Below, piece by piece: positions 26,866-36,109 of a stretch of DNA of 64,000 nt. Source of the stretch: Pseudomonas furukawaii. GTDB lineage: Bacteria > Pseudomonadota > Gammaproteobacteria > Pseudomonadales > Pseudomonadaceae. The notes under the pieces were generated by a model. It did no database searches, was not told the DNA's origin, and was given only the letters and a program-made list of their open reading frames with translations. The position numbers were made by a program, and so were the translations under genes. The stretch spans positions 1,798,001 through 1,862,000 of the forward strand of contig NZ_AP014862.1 in NCBI RefSeq assembly GCF_002355475.1, read 5' to 3'. Within the stretch, counting starts at the first letter, position 1. Every line of letters begins with the position of its first letter.

Positions 26866-26876
26866 GTCTTTACTCC
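26866..26876 (+). promoter_or_regulatory. Motif shared by both OmpA-lipoprotein genes (upstream of the second)
   Basis: The same GTCTTTACTCC as at 26077-26087, directly after the hairpin and 40 bases before the second ATG. Confidence 0.5.
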
Positions 26877-26916
26877 TGTGTTACCGGCATGCCCGGTGAC
26901 ACAGGAGATTTCCACC

Positions 26917-27651
26917 ATGAGCACCCCATTCCCTCGGGTTGCATTGTCCCTTCTTCTGGTCAGCAGTTTCCTCACCGGTTGCGCATCCACCTCCAGCGAG
27001 GGTGACGCGTCGCTCAATCAGGGGAATTGGCCCATCTGCAGCCTGATCGGCGGCCTGGCCGGCGGCGGCCTGGGCGCCATCGAGAGTTCGGCCTGGGCTG
27101 CGGGCGGCGCGGCGGCGGGTGCCGTGTTCGGCGGCCTCATCTGCTACGCCCAGGACGGCGATGAGGACGGCGACGGCGTTTTCGACCGGCGTGACGATTG
27201 CCCGAATACGCCTGCGGGACTGCCGGTGAACACCAGCGGCTGTCCGGCGCGCAAGTACCCTGAAGCCGTTGCGCCCGCGCCGGTAGCGCCTCCCGCCGAA
27301 GACGAGGTGATCGTACTCAGCGACCTCGGCAATGTGCTGTTCGCCTTCGATTCCGCCGAGCTCACCGAGTCGGCCCGGGAGCAGTTGACGGCGATCGGCA
27401 ATCGCCTGGCCGGCGCCAGCCTGGTCAGTGTGAAGGTCGTGGGACACACCGACAGCGTCGGCTCGGACAGCTACAACCAGGGGCTCTCGGAGCGCCGGGC
27501 CACCAGCGTGGTGGACTTCCTGGCGAGCCAGGGCGTGCCTGCCGACAAGCTGGTCGCCGAAGGGCGAGGCGAGAGCGCGCCTGTCGCCGACAACGGCACC
27601 GATGCGGGCCGCGCGCAGAACCGCCGGGTGGAAATCCACGTGGATCGTTGA
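26917..27651 (+). CDS. OmpA-family peptidoglycan-associated lipoprotein (tandem copy 2)
   Basis: A 244-residue paralogue of the preceding gene. It has a lipobox LTGC, the glycine-zipper stretch LIGGLAGGGLGAIESSAWAAGG, the acidic DGDEDGDGVFDRRDDCPNTPAG calcium-type motif and an OmpA C-terminal domain (VGHTDSVGSDSYNQGLSERR, NRRVEIHVD). AGGAGA precedes the ATG by ten bases. The two products are clearly homologous along their full length but well diverged, so the duplication is old. It resembles the OmpA gene PA1041 of P. aeruginosa as I remember it. Confidence 0.92.
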   Translation: MSTPFPRVALSLLLVSSFLTGCASTSSEGDASLNQGNWPICSLIGGLAGGGLGAIESSAWAAGGAAAGAVFGGLICYAQDGDEDGDGVFDRRDDCPNTPAGLPVNTSGCPARKYPEAVAPAPVAPPAEDEVIVLSDLGNVLFAFDSAELTESAREQLTAIGNRLAGASLVSVKVVGHTDSVGSDSYNQGLSERRATSVVDFLASQGVPADKLVAEGRGESAPVADNGTDAGRAQNRRVEIHVDR

Positions 27652-27755
27652 GGCTTTCGCGCAGAAACGACAGCCTGCCCCGGCGACGCACTGGTGCGCC
27701 GCCGGGGTTTCGGCGTATGTTCCCCCGACACTAAAACAATGCCAGGAGGGGAGGC

Positions 27756-28034
27756 ATGCGCTTCATTACGGGAGTGGGCAAGTTCGTTGCCCTGTTGTTC
27801 TGGCTGGCGGTGGTCGCCAACCTGGTTTCACCGTTCGCCAAGCCGTTCGACCTGCTGCTCAACGGTGCCGGGGTGCTGGTTGCCCTGGTGCACCTGCTGG
27901 AGATCGTGCTGTTCAATGCCCTGCTGCAGCGCCGTCCTCACCCCTGGCGGGATCGGGTTATGCTGCTGCTGTTCGGGATCTTCCACCTGCTCGGGATTCC
28001 GCGTCGGGCGGCCAAGGAGGCGGGGCATGCGTAG
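27756..28034 (+). CDS. DUF1145 small membrane protein
   Basis: A 92-residue protein with two or three membrane helices (FVALLFWLAVVANLVSPF, LLNGAGVLVALVHLLEIVLFNALL, MLLLFGIFHLLGI). It matches the DUF1145 family; function unknown. GGAGGGGAGG lies right before the ATG. Its end overlaps the start of the collagen-like gene by eight bases, so the two are coupled. Confidence 0.82.
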   Translation: MRFITGVGKFVALLFWLAVVANLVSPFAKPFDLLLNGAGVLVALVHLLEIVLFNALLQRRPHPWRDRVMLLLFGIFHLLGIPRRAAKEAGHA

Positions 28035-28788
28035 GCTCGGTCTCCTTGCCATCCTGGTCGCTCCCATGGTCCTGGCCCAGGGACAGGTGAAGGTGGATGC
28101 CCACAACTTCCTCAAGCTGCCTCCGCGTACCGGCAGCCTCAGCCTGGACCAGGTGGAGGTGGCGGATTACGCGACCCTCCTGATTCCGGCGGGGGTCACC
28201 GAACTGCGTATCGGCGAGCTGCGCATGGGGCGCGAGGCCCGACTGGGCATCGCGCCGTCCGACCAGACGCTGCGCCTCGTAGTGGAGCGGGGCGAGATCG
28301 GCGTCGGCAGCCATATCACCGCCTCCGGTTCCGCCGGCAGCATGAGCCGTCCGGCCAGTGCCGGGCGCAACCTGGACCTGCGCCTGGCGGATGTCCGCAT
28401 CGACGAGATCACCCTGGACGTGCGCGGAGGCATCGGTGCTCCGGGACGTCCGGGCCTGGACGGTGCCGATGGCGACGCGGCCGGTTGCCTCTGGGGAAGC
28501 GCCAGCCGTGGCTGGGACGGCCAGCCCGGCAGCGATGGTGAAGTCGGGGGCGCCGGGGGGCAGGTACGCCTCGAAGTGCCCGAAGGCTTTCCGGTCGACC
28601 AGGTGCGGGTCCGTCTGGAGGGCGGGGCTGGCGGTGCGCCGGGTGAAGGCGGGGCGGGCGGCAAGGGCGGCGCCGGCAAGGGTTGCCTGCTCTACCGCGC
28701 CGATGGCGCCAAGGCGGGGCGTGACGGCGCGCCTGGACTCTCGGGTGCCGCTGGGGCCAGCGGCAGCCTGAAGGTGGTGCATTTCTGA
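28027..28788 (+). CDS. Exported protein with collagen-like glycine-rich segments
   Basis: A 253-residue protein with a signal peptide (MRRLGLLAILVAPMVLA, cleaved before QGQV). Residues about 20-135 form an uncharacterised domain of short repeating strands (LIPAGVTELRIGELRMG). The second half carries Gly-rich segments with Gly-x-Y character (GAPGRPGLDGADGDAAG, GAGGAPGEGGAGGKGGAGKG, AGRDGAPGLSGAAGASG) interrupted by a strand-rich insert. There are two Cys (one in each half of the Gly-rich part). No anchor is visible, so it may be periplasmic or outer-surface. The two-gene unit with a DUF1145 protein gives no functional clue. Confidence 0.75.
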   Translation: MRRLGLLAILVAPMVLAQGQVKVDAHNFLKLPPRTGSLSLDQVEVADYATLLIPAGVTELRIGELRMGREARLGIAPSDQTLRLVVERGEIGVGSHITASGSAGSMSRPASAGRNLDLRLADVRIDEITLDVRGGIGAPGRPGLDGADGDAAGCLWGSASRGWDGQPGSDGEVGGAGGQVRLEVPEGFPVDQVRVRLEGGAGGAPGEGGAGGKGGAGKGCLLYRADGAKAGRDGAPGLSGAAGASGSLKVVHF

Positions 28789-28824
28789 ATCAGTGGTGGC
28801 GCGCAGGGAGGCGCGCCGACGGAC

Positions 28825-29289
28825 TCAGAATGACGGGCGGATGGCGACTATGGTCACCAGCGCCATCCCGATCAGCAGGTTGAAGCCCACCACGCGGCGG
28901 ATGCGGCCCAGCACCGCGCCGCCTTCCGGCCAGTTCTCGGCGCTCACCGCAGCCCGCAGCTGCGGCAGCAGCAGGGCGCTCACCCGCAGGAACAGGGCCA
29001 GCATGGCGACATACAGGCCGATCATCATGTGCACGTAGCGCGGCGCCGTTTCCATGCTGGCGAAGGTCATGTGGAGCATGCCGACGCCGGTGAACGGCAG
29101 CACCAGCACCGCCGGCCAGACCCACTGGAAGAATCGGCGGAACACCTCCAGCCACAGCTTCAGCCGTGCCGGCGCCTCCAGGGTGGCGACGGCGGCGGGC
29201 CGCAGGATCATCCAGGCGAAGAACATGCCACCGACCCAGATCAGGGCGGCCAGCAGGTGCAGGGTGTAAAGTGCGGCGTGGGCGGTCAT
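28825..29289 (-). CDS. CopD-like integral membrane protein
   Basis: A 154-residue protein with four membrane helices. LHLLAALIWVGGMFFAWMIL at the N-terminus, with its His, and HMTFASMETAPRYVHMMIGLYVAM, with several His/Met, fit the CopD (copper export/uptake) domain family. Bacterial CopD-like proteins of this size often bind heme or copper at the membrane; the exact role here is unknown. It is divergent from dinG, with about 100 bases between the starts. Confidence 0.82.
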   Translation of the reverse strand: MTAHAALYTLHLLAALIWVGGMFFAWMILRPAAVATLEAPARLKLWLEVFRRFFQWVWPAVLVLPFTGVGMLHMTFASMETAPRYVHMMIGLYVAMLALFLRVSALLLPQLRAAVSAENWPEGGAVLGRIRRVVGFNLLIGMALVTIVAIRPSF

Positions 29290-29388
29290 CCGGTCAGCTC
29301 CGTTGGGCGGCTAGAACAAGGGGGCGTTATGATAGCCGCCCTGTTAAAGTACTGAAAATTTATCCAGCCCCCCCTCTCGCCAGTGTCC

Positions 29389-31533
29389 ATGCTCAGCACC
29401 GAACTCAAGTCCCAGATCCAGGGCGCCTACAGTCGTTTCCTCGAAGCCAAGGGGCTCAAGGCCCGCTATGGCCAGCGCCTGATGATCGCCGAGGTGGCCA
29501 AGGCCCTTGGCGCCATTCCCGTGGACGAGGAGGGGCACCGCGAGGGCGAGCCCGCTGTGGTGGCGGTGGAGGCGGGCACCGGTACCGGCAAGACCGTGGC
29601 CTACAGCCTGGCCACCATTCCCGCCGCCAAGGCCGCCGGCAAGCGGTTGGTGATCGCCACCGCCACCGTCGCCCTGCAGGAGCAGATCGTTCACAAGGAC
29701 CTGCCGGACCTGATGCGCAACAGCGGCCTGAATTTCAGTTTCGCACTGGCCAAGGGGCGGGGCCGCTACCTCTGCCTGTCCAAGCTCGACCTGCTGCTGC
29801 AGGAGGGCGAGGCCCAGAGCGCCACCGCCCAGCTGTTCGCCGACGAGGGCTTCCGGATCGACGTCGACGAGAAGAGCCAGAAGCTCCTCAACCAGATGAT
29901 CGAGCGCCTGGCGGGCAACCGCTGGGACGGGGACCGCGATTCCTGGCCGGAAGCCATCGAGGACCAGGACTGGGCGCGGGTGACCACCGACCACAGCCAG
30001 TGCACCAAACGCCATTGCCCCAACTTCCAGCAGTGCGCCTTCTACAAGGCCCGGGAAGGCATGACCAAGGTGGACGTGATAGTCACCAACCACGACATGG
30101 TGCTGGCCGACCTGGCGCTCGGTGGCGGCGCCGTGCTCCCGGACCCCCGCGAAACCCTCTACGTGTTCGACGAGGGTCACCACCTGCCGGACAAGGCCAT
30201 CGGCCATTTCGCCCATTACACCCGCTTGCGCTCCACGGCGGACTGGCTGGATCAGGTGGCCAAGAACCTCACCAAGCTGCTGGCGCAGAATCCCTTGCCG
30301 GGCGACTTCGGCCGGCTGGTGGAAGGCGTGCCGGAGCTGGCGCGGGAAATCCGTACCCAGCAGCAGTTCATGTTCAACGCCTGCGAGGAGATCGCCGACT
30401 TCCGCGCCGGCGAGGACATGGAAGGACGTGATCGTCCCCGCCACCGCTTCGAGGCCGGCGTGGTCCCCGAGCATCTCCGGGAGCTGGGCGTGGAGTTGAA
30501 GAAGGGCTTTTCCCGGCTCCATGACGTCTTCACGCGGCTGACCGAGCTGCTCAAGGAAGCCATGGACGGTGAAGGCAGCATCGGCATCGCCAGTCACCAG
30601 GCCGAGGAGTGGTACCCCCTGTTCGGCACCCTGCTGGCGCGTGCCCAGGGCAACTGGGAACTGTGGACCGCCTTCACCGTCGAGGACCCGGAGGACAGCC
30701 CGCCCATGGCCCGCTGGCTGACCCTGGCCGAGAGCGGCTCGCTCCACGACATCGAGGTGAATGCCAGCCCCATCCTCGCCGCCGAGACCCTGCGGCGGAA
30801 CCTGTGGAATGTGGCCTACGGCGCGCTCGTCACCTCCGCCACCCTCACCGCGCTGGGCAAGTTCGACCGCTTCCGTATGCGTGCCGGCCTGCCCAAGGTC
30901 GCGGTCACCGCCGTGGTGCCGAGCCCCTTCCACCACGCCGACGCCGGCCTCCTGCGGGTGCCGGACCTCAAGGCCGATCCCCGGGATGCCGCCGCCCACA
31001 CGGCGGCCATCATCCGGGACCTGCCCGATCTGGTGGAGGGCGCGCGGGGCACCCTGGTGCTCTTCGCCTCGCGCAGGCAGATGCAGGACGTGTTCGAGGG
31101 CCTGGATCGTGACTGGCGCAAGCGCGTCCTGATCCAGGGCAACCTGTCCAAGCAGGAAACCCTGAACAAGCACAAGGCGCGGGTGGACGACGGCGAACCC
31201 AGCGTGCTGTTCGGCCTGGCCAGCTTCGCCGAGGGCGTCGACCTGCCCGGGGCCTACTGCGAACACGTGGTGATCGCCAAGATTCCCTTCGCCGTGCCGG
31301 ATGACCCGGTGGAGGCGGCCCTCTCCGACTGGATCGAGGCGCGGGGCGGCAACCCCTTCATGGAGATCGCCGTGCCCGACGCCTCCCTGCGGCTGGTGCA
31401 GGCCTGCGGCCGGTTGCTGCGCACCGAAGCGGACCGGGGCACCATCACCCTGCTGGATCGCCGCGTGGTGACCCAGCGTTACGGCCGCGCCATCCTCGAC
31501 GCGCTGCCGCCGTTCCGGCGGGAGATCGACTGA
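29389..31533 (+). CDS. dinG: ATP-dependent DNA helicase DinG-type (XPD-like, Fe-S)
   Basis: A 714-residue superfamily 2 helicase that unwinds DNA 5' to 3' and R-loops after damage. Walker A is EAGTGTGKTVAYSL (about residues 65-78) and the DEAH-type box is DEGH. Four Cys of the Fe-S domain appear (C in YLCLSKLD, then CTKRHCPNFQQC). C-terminal helicase motifs are FGLASFAEGVDLPG and QACGRLLRTEADRG. ATG at 29389 is used; a GTG two codons earlier is also open and no clear ribosome site decides. It matches the long Pseudomonas DinG. Confidence 0.95.
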   Translation: MLSTELKSQIQGAYSRFLEAKGLKARYGQRLMIAEVAKALGAIPVDEEGHREGEPAVVAVEAGTGTGKTVAYSLATIPAAKAAGKRLVIATATVALQEQIVHKDLPDLMRNSGLNFSFALAKGRGRYLCLSKLDLLLQEGEAQSATAQLFADEGFRIDVDEKSQKLLNQMIERLAGNRWDGDRDSWPEAIEDQDWARVTTDHSQCTKRHCPNFQQCAFYKAREGMTKVDVIVTNHDMVLADLALGGGAVLPDPRETLYVFDEGHHLPDKAIGHFAHYTRLRSTADWLDQVAKNLTKLLAQNPLPGDFGRLVEGVPELAREIRTQQQFMFNACEEIADFRAGEDMEGRDRPRHRFEAGVVPEHLRELGVELKKGFSRLHDVFTRLTELLKEAMDGEGSIGIASHQAEEWYPLFGTLLARAQGNWELWTAFTVEDPEDSPPMARWLTLAESGSLHDIEVNASPILAAETLRRNLWNVAYGALVTSATLTALGKFDRFRMRAGLPKVAVTAVVPSPFHHADAGLLRVPDLKADPRDAAAHTAAIIRDLPDLVEGARGTLVLFASRRQMQDVFEGLDRDWRKRVLIQGNLSKQETLNKHKARVDDGEPSVLFGLASFAEGVDLPGAYCEHVVIAKIPFAVPDDPVEAALSDWIEARGGNPFMEIAVPDASLRLVQACGRLLRTEADRGTITLLDRRVVTQRYGRAILDALPPFRREID

Positions 31534-31725
31534 GGCGGCACCGGCCGGATCGCGTCAGGTCCGTTTGCCACGATGATCCTCCCTTGACGCTTGGCGCCCC
31601 CCATCTGCGATGATGCCGGCATTTGTGCGAGCGTCCGCTCGCGCCCGCTTCCTTTTGTCGCACCTGTGGCGCAAGACGACATCCCCGTGGTCTATGCACC
31701 GCACTTTCTTGGGAATTCCGGTCCG

Positions 31726-33972
31726 ATGCTTTCGACGTCCAAACGCCCCCTGGTCCTGGCCATCCTCCTGGGTTTATCGGGAATTCCGCTGGCCGCCCAG
31801 GCCGAGACCCTGTTCAACTTCGTGCGTCCCCTGGATGCCGTCCAGGTGACGACCCAGGACGCCGTCCTGCCGAGCGTCACCGCCGAATCCACGCCGGAAG
31901 GCGAGATCCTTCGCCGGTTGACCTTCAATGTCGCCGACAAGCCGAGCCTGCGCCTGACGCCCCAGAGCGGCAGTTGGGACTGGTCCGCCGCCGAGGCCAT
32001 GAGCCTGCGCATCCAGAGCGCCCAGGACTGGGCCATCACAGTCGAGGTGGCCATCGAGAGCGCCGACGGCAAGGTGCTCACCAGCCAGGTCGCCCTCCCG
32101 GCCGGCCCGGCGCAGACCCTGCTGGTTCCCCTCGCCGCCACCTCGCCCAACGCCCATGGCATGCGGGCCGCCCCGCCGGTGCCGCTCACCCGCGACGGCA
32201 AGCGCTGGCTGCCGGCCATCCAGGTGTCCGGCGAGCTGGATCGCAGCCGCGTCACCTCGGTGACCCTGTCCCTGAACAAGCCCGCCGCCGCCCAGAACAT
32301 CCTGCTGGGGCGCTTCGGCACCAGCCCCGACGATCAGCAGGACGCCCTCTACGAAGGGCTGATGGACGCCTACGGGCAGTACGCCAGGGGCGACTGGCCG
32401 GGCAAGGTGAAAAGTGACGAACAACTGAAGAAAGGCGCAGCCGACGAGGCCAGGCTGCTGGCGGACTGGACCGCCAAGCTGCCGAAGCAGGACGCCTATG
32501 GCGGCTGGATCGGTGGCGGGACCTTCGAAGCCACGGGGTTCTTCCGAACCGAAAAGCGCGGTGAGCGCTGGTATCTGGTGACCCCCGAGGGACACCCGTT
32601 CTTCTCCCTCGGCGTCAATGCGGTCACGCCCGGCCTGAGCCAGACCTACGTGGAAGGCCGCGAATCCATGTTCAAGGCCCTGCCGGAGGACAACGCGCCC
32701 CTGGCCCGCCATTTCGGCCAGGGCGACGATCGCGCCGACACCGACGCCAACCAGGGGCGCGCCTTCAACCAGGGGCGCTGGTACGACTTCTACGGTGCCA
32801 ACCTGGAGCGCACCTACGGCGGCAACGACCCGCAGCGCTGGCTGGGACATGCGGTGGAACGCCTCCGGGCCTGGGGCTTCAATACCGTTGGCAACTGGAG
32901 CGACGGGGGCTTTTCCGGCCAGCGCATGCCCTACACCCTGCCGTTGTCCATCCGTGGCGATTTCGCCACCATCCGCACCGGCTTCGACTGGTGGGGCGGC
33001 ATGCCCGACCCCTTCGACCCGCGATTCGCCATGGCCGCCGAGCGCGCGATCGCCATCGCCGCGCGGGACCACCGGGACGATCCCTGGCTGATCGGCTATT
33101 TCGCCGACAACGAGCTGGCCTGGGGCGGTCACGGCGACGACCCGAAGGCGCGCTACGCCCTGGCCTACGGCACCCTGCGCCTGACCACCGACGTGCCGGC
33201 CAAGCGTGCCTTCCTCAAGCAGCTGCGGGACAAGTACCGCAACCAGGAAGGGCTCTCCAAGGCCTGGGGCATCGAACTCAAGGCCTGGGAGCTGATGGAG
33301 GACCCGGGATTCGAGCCGCCGCTGCCGAACCCCGAGCACCCGGCCATCGAGGAGGACTTCAAGCGCTTCCAGGTCTTCTTCGCCGAGACCTACTTCAAGA
33401 CCATCGCCGATTCGCTGAAATGGCATGCCCCCAACCACCTGCTGCTGGGGGGACGTTTCGCCGCCACCGTGCCCGAGGCGGTCGAGGCCTGCGCCCGCTA
33501 TTGCGACGTGATCAGCTTCAACCGCTACACCCCGGAGCCGCAGCAGGGCCTGGACATGGACCTGCTGCGGCGGTTGGACAAGCCGCTGATGCTCACCGAG
33601 TTCCACTTCGGTTCCCAGGACAGGGGGCCGTTCTGGGGCGGCGTCATGGAGGTCCAGCGGGAAGAGGACCGGGGGCCGGCCTACGCCAGGTTCCTGCAGA
33701 AGGCCGCCGAGGAGCCACTGATCGTCGGCGCCCACTGGTTCCAGTATCTGGACCAGCCCGCCACCGGCCGCCTGCTGGACGGCGAGAACGGCCACCTGGG
33801 CCTGGTGGCCATCACCGACCGGCCCTGGCAGGGGTTCGTCGAGTCGGTGCGCAAGGCCAACCTGGCCCTGGCGAAGGTGATCGACGCGCCCCAGGCAGGG
33901 GAGCCGGCGCCCAAGGCCGTGGAGTCCCCGCCGCCGGCCGCCTCCGGGAAGGAGGAGGGCGGGAAGCCCTGA
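31726..33972 (+). CDS. Exported glycoside hydrolase, beta-agarase/beta-galactosidase-like (clan GH-A)
   Basis: A 748-residue protein with a signal peptide (MLSTSKRPLVLAILLGLSGIPLAAQA). The N-terminal 200 residues look like a carbohydrate-binding beta-sandwich. The second half is a (beta/alpha)8 hydrolase with a probable acid/base in WLIGYFADNELAWG (N-E pair at the end of strand 4) and a nucleophile Glu in LMLTEFHFGS. PEGHPFFSLGVNAV is a conserved loop of agarase-like proteins. Pseudomonads are not known for agar use, so an exopolysaccharide substrate is more likely; this is inference. The low-complexity tail (EPAPKAVESPPPAAS) has no sorting signal. No strong ribosome site precedes the ATG, and the frame stays open upstream to 31591. 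Confidence 0.8.
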   Translation: MLSTSKRPLVLAILLGLSGIPLAAQAETLFNFVRPLDAVQVTTQDAVLPSVTAESTPEGEILRRLTFNVADKPSLRLTPQSGSWDWSAAEAMSLRIQSAQDWAITVEVAIESADGKVLTSQVALPAGPAQTLLVPLAATSPNAHGMRAAPPVPLTRDGKRWLPAIQVSGELDRSRVTSVTLSLNKPAAAQNILLGRFGTSPDDQQDALYEGLMDAYGQYARGDWPGKVKSDEQLKKGAADEARLLADWTAKLPKQDAYGGWIGGGTFEATGFFRTEKRGERWYLVTPEGHPFFSLGVNAVTPGLSQTYVEGRESMFKALPEDNAPLARHFGQGDDRADTDANQGRAFNQGRWYDFYGANLERTYGGNDPQRWLGHAVERLRAWGFNTVGNWSDGGFSGQRMPYTLPLSIRGDFATIRTGFDWWGGMPDPFDPRFAMAAERAIAIAARDHRDDPWLIGYFADNELAWGGHGDDPKARYALAYGTLRLTTDVPAKRAFLKQLRDKYRNQEGLSKAWGIELKAWELMEDPGFEPPLPNPEHPAIEEDFKRFQVFFAETYFKTIADSLKWHAPNHLLLGGRFAATVPEAVEACARYCDVISFNRYTPEPQQGLDMDLLRRLDKPLMLTEFHFGSQDRGPFWGGVMEVQREEDRGPAYARFLQKAAEEPLIVGAHWFQYLDQPATGRLLDGENGHLGLVAITDRPWQGFVESVRKANLALAKVIDAPQAGEPAPKAVESPPPAASGKEEGGKP

Positions 33973-34055
33973 GGGGCCTTCCGTCCTCGGCTCGGTTCAC
34001 AAGGGGCGGCAAGGCTGGAACAATGCCGCCTTCATTTTTCATCAGGAGCATGCCG

Positions 34056-35204
34056 GTGCAGATCCAGGGCTATTTCGACTTGCGCTTCGAGGCGGCACGG
34101 GACGCCTTCGCCGAACTCTTCGAGGATGCGCAGGAGCGCGGCGCCGCCCTGTGCGTGCAAGTGGGCGGCGAGACCGTGATCGACCTCTGGGCCGGCATCG
34201 CCGACAAGGACGGCCAGGAAGCCTGGCAGAGCGACACCCTCCTCAACCTGTTCTCCTGCACCAAGCCCTTCGCCGCGGTGGCCCTGCTGCAACTGGTGGC
34301 GGAAGGGCGCCTGGAGCTGGATGCGCCGGTGGCCCGCTACTGGCCCGAGTTCGCCGCCGCCGGCAAGGCGCGCATCAGCGTGCGCCAATTGCTCTGCCAT
34401 CGCGCCGGACTGCCGGCCATTCGCGCCACGCTGCCGGCGGAAGCGCTCTACGACTGGGACACCATGACCGCCGCCCTGGCCGCTGAAGAACCCTGGTGGA
34501 CCCCGGGCGAGGCCCACGGCTATGCGCCCATCACTTACGGGTGGCTGGTGGGCGAACTGATCCGCCGGGCCGATGGCCGTGGCCCTGGCGAGTCCATCGC
34601 GGCGCGTATCGCCCGTCCCCTGGGGCTGGATTTCCATGTGGGGCTGGCGGACCAGGAGTTCCACCGCGTCGCCCATATCGCCCGCGCCAAGGGCAACCTG
34701 GGGGATGCGGCGGCCCAACGGCTGCTCAAGTGCATGATGACCGAGCCCAATTCCCTGAGCACGCGCTCCTTCACCAACCCACCGTCCATCATGACCAGCA
34801 CCAACAAGCCCGAATGGCGGCGCATGCAGCAGCCGGCGGCGAACGGTCATGGCAACGCCCGCAGCCTCGCCGGCTTCTACGCCGCCCTGCTCGACGGCCA
34901 GTTGCTGGACGCCCAGGAACTGGCCGAGATGACCCGCGAACACAGCCAGGGCGAGGACCTCACCCTGCTGACCGCCACGCGCTTCGGCCTCGGTTGCATG
35001 CTGGACCAGCCCGATGTGCCCAACGCGACCTATGGCATGGGCCGCCTCGCATTCGGGCATCCCGGCGCCGGTGGCTCCACCGGCTTTGCCGATCCCGAGC
35101 GTGACCTGGCTTTCGGCTTCGTCACCAACACCCTCGGCCCCTACGTCCTGATGGACCCCCGTGCGCAGAAATTGGCGCGGGTGGTGAAGGACTGCCTGGG
35201 CTGA
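34056..35204 (+). CDS. EstB-like serine hydrolase (class C beta-lactamase fold)
   Basis: A 382-residue cytoplasmic serine hydrolase. The nucleophile motif SxxK is SCTK in NLFSCTKPFAAVAL (about residue 68), the Tyr motif lies in HGYAPITYGWLVGEL, and a C-terminal HPGAGGSTGF replaces the KTG box. These are features of EstB-type esterases rather than true beta-lactamases. The GTG at 34056 is preferred: AGGAG at 34044-34048 is seven bases before it but only one base before the ATG at 34050. Confidence 0.88.
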   Translation: MQIQGYFDLRFEAARDAFAELFEDAQERGAALCVQVGGETVIDLWAGIADKDGQEAWQSDTLLNLFSCTKPFAAVALLQLVAEGRLELDAPVARYWPEFAAAGKARISVRQLLCHRAGLPAIRATLPAEALYDWDTMTAALAAEEPWWTPGEAHGYAPITYGWLVGELIRRADGRGPGESIAARIARPLGLDFHVGLADQEFHRVAHIARAKGNLGDAAAQRLLKCMMTEPNSLSTRSFTNPPSIMTSTNKPEWRRMQQPAANGHGNARSLAGFYAALLDGQLLDAQELAEMTREHSQGEDLTLLTATRFGLGCMLDQPDVPNATYGMGRLAFGHPGAGGSTGFADPERDLAFGFVTNTLGPYVLMDPRAQKLARVVKDCLG

Positions 35205-35338
35205 GCCACTCGTCAGATACCCTCGATTTTCCTTTGATGATTAATGGGTTGCCGCCAGAATTTGAGACCGGTCCTGAGATTGGATCGCCATCATTCCGCT
35301 GCTGGCGAGCAGCCCTTAGCGATTTCGGAATCCTGCCC

Positions 35339-36061
35339 ATGAAGCTGTTCAGAATCTCCCTCCTGGCCCTCTGCGTCTCCGCCTCCGGCTGCAGCCTGAT
35401 CGGTCACGACAAGGTCGCCGAAACGCCGGCCAAGCCCGCCAAGACCGCCTCCGCCAGCCACTGGTGGTGGCCCTTCGGCGCTGACCAGAAGGCCAAGGCG
35501 CCGGCCGCCGCCAAGGTGGACGTGAAGGCTACCCAGGCCTGGCTCGACCAGTACGAGCCGCGCCTCAAGGAGGCCGTGAAGGACAGCAAGCTGGAACTGG
35601 AACGCCGCGAGAGCGTGCTGGTGGTGACCCTGCCGGTGGACCCGTCGTTCAATCCCGACCGCCCCAGCATGCTCCTGCCCAACACCCTCGGCCCCATTAC
35701 CCGCGTGGCCAAGCTGGTGGAAGGCGACGCCAAGACCGGCGTGCTGGTGCTCGGCCATGCCGACAGCTCCGGCAAGGAGGAGCTGAACCGCAAGCTCAGC
35801 CAGGAGCGCGCGCAGGCCGTGTCGGCCATCTTCCGCCTGAGCGGCCTGCAGCGCGATCGCCTGTCCCTCAAGGGCCTCGGGTCGGACATGCCCCGGGCCG
35901 CCAATGACAGCCAGCAGGGTCGTTCCCTGAACCGCCGCGTCGAGATCATCCTGACCCCGCAGGAGACCCTGGTGGCCTTGATCGCCCAGTACAACAAGCC
36001 GCCGAAGGCGGAGCAGCAGGCCAAGGCCGAGAAGGTGGTTGCGGCAGATCAAACCAAGTAG
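35339..36061 (+). CDS. OmpA-family lipoprotein (third in the window)
   Basis: A 240-residue lipoprotein with signal MKLFRISLLALCVSASGCSL (lipobox ASGC). A Trp-rich patch (SHWWWPFG) and an Ala/Lys linker precede the OmpA-like C-terminal domain (VLVLGHADSSGKEELNRKLSQERAQAVSAIFR, LNRRVEIILTP). Sequence and position (before pdxH) match an OmpA-like gene (PA1048 region) of P. aeruginosa as I remember it. It is not closely related to the tandem pair at 26-27 kb. Confidence 0.9.
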   Translation: MKLFRISLLALCVSASGCSLIGHDKVAETPAKPAKTASASHWWWPFGADQKAKAPAAAKVDVKATQAWLDQYEPRLKEAVKDSKLELERRESVLVVTLPVDPSFNPDRPSMLLPNTLGPITRVAKLVEGDAKTGVLVLGHADSSGKEELNRKLSQERAQAVSAIFRLSGLQRDRLSLKGLGSDMPRAANDSQQGRSLNRRVEIILTPQETLVALIAQYNKPPKAEQQAKAEKVVAADQTK

Positions 36062-36109
36062 GCCGGGCTTGGGTAAGCTATCGGCTTTCCGTCCACAGGA
36101 ATGCCGACC

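Noticed and set aside
29344-31266. A 640-codon minus-strand frame opposite dinG
   Set aside because: A Val/Gly/His-rich shadow; dinG has all helicase motifs on the plus strand.
31584-31612. TTGACG near 31584 as a -35 box for the glycoside hydrolase gene
   Set aside because: No acceptable -10 box was found at 17 bases, so it is not reported as a promoter.
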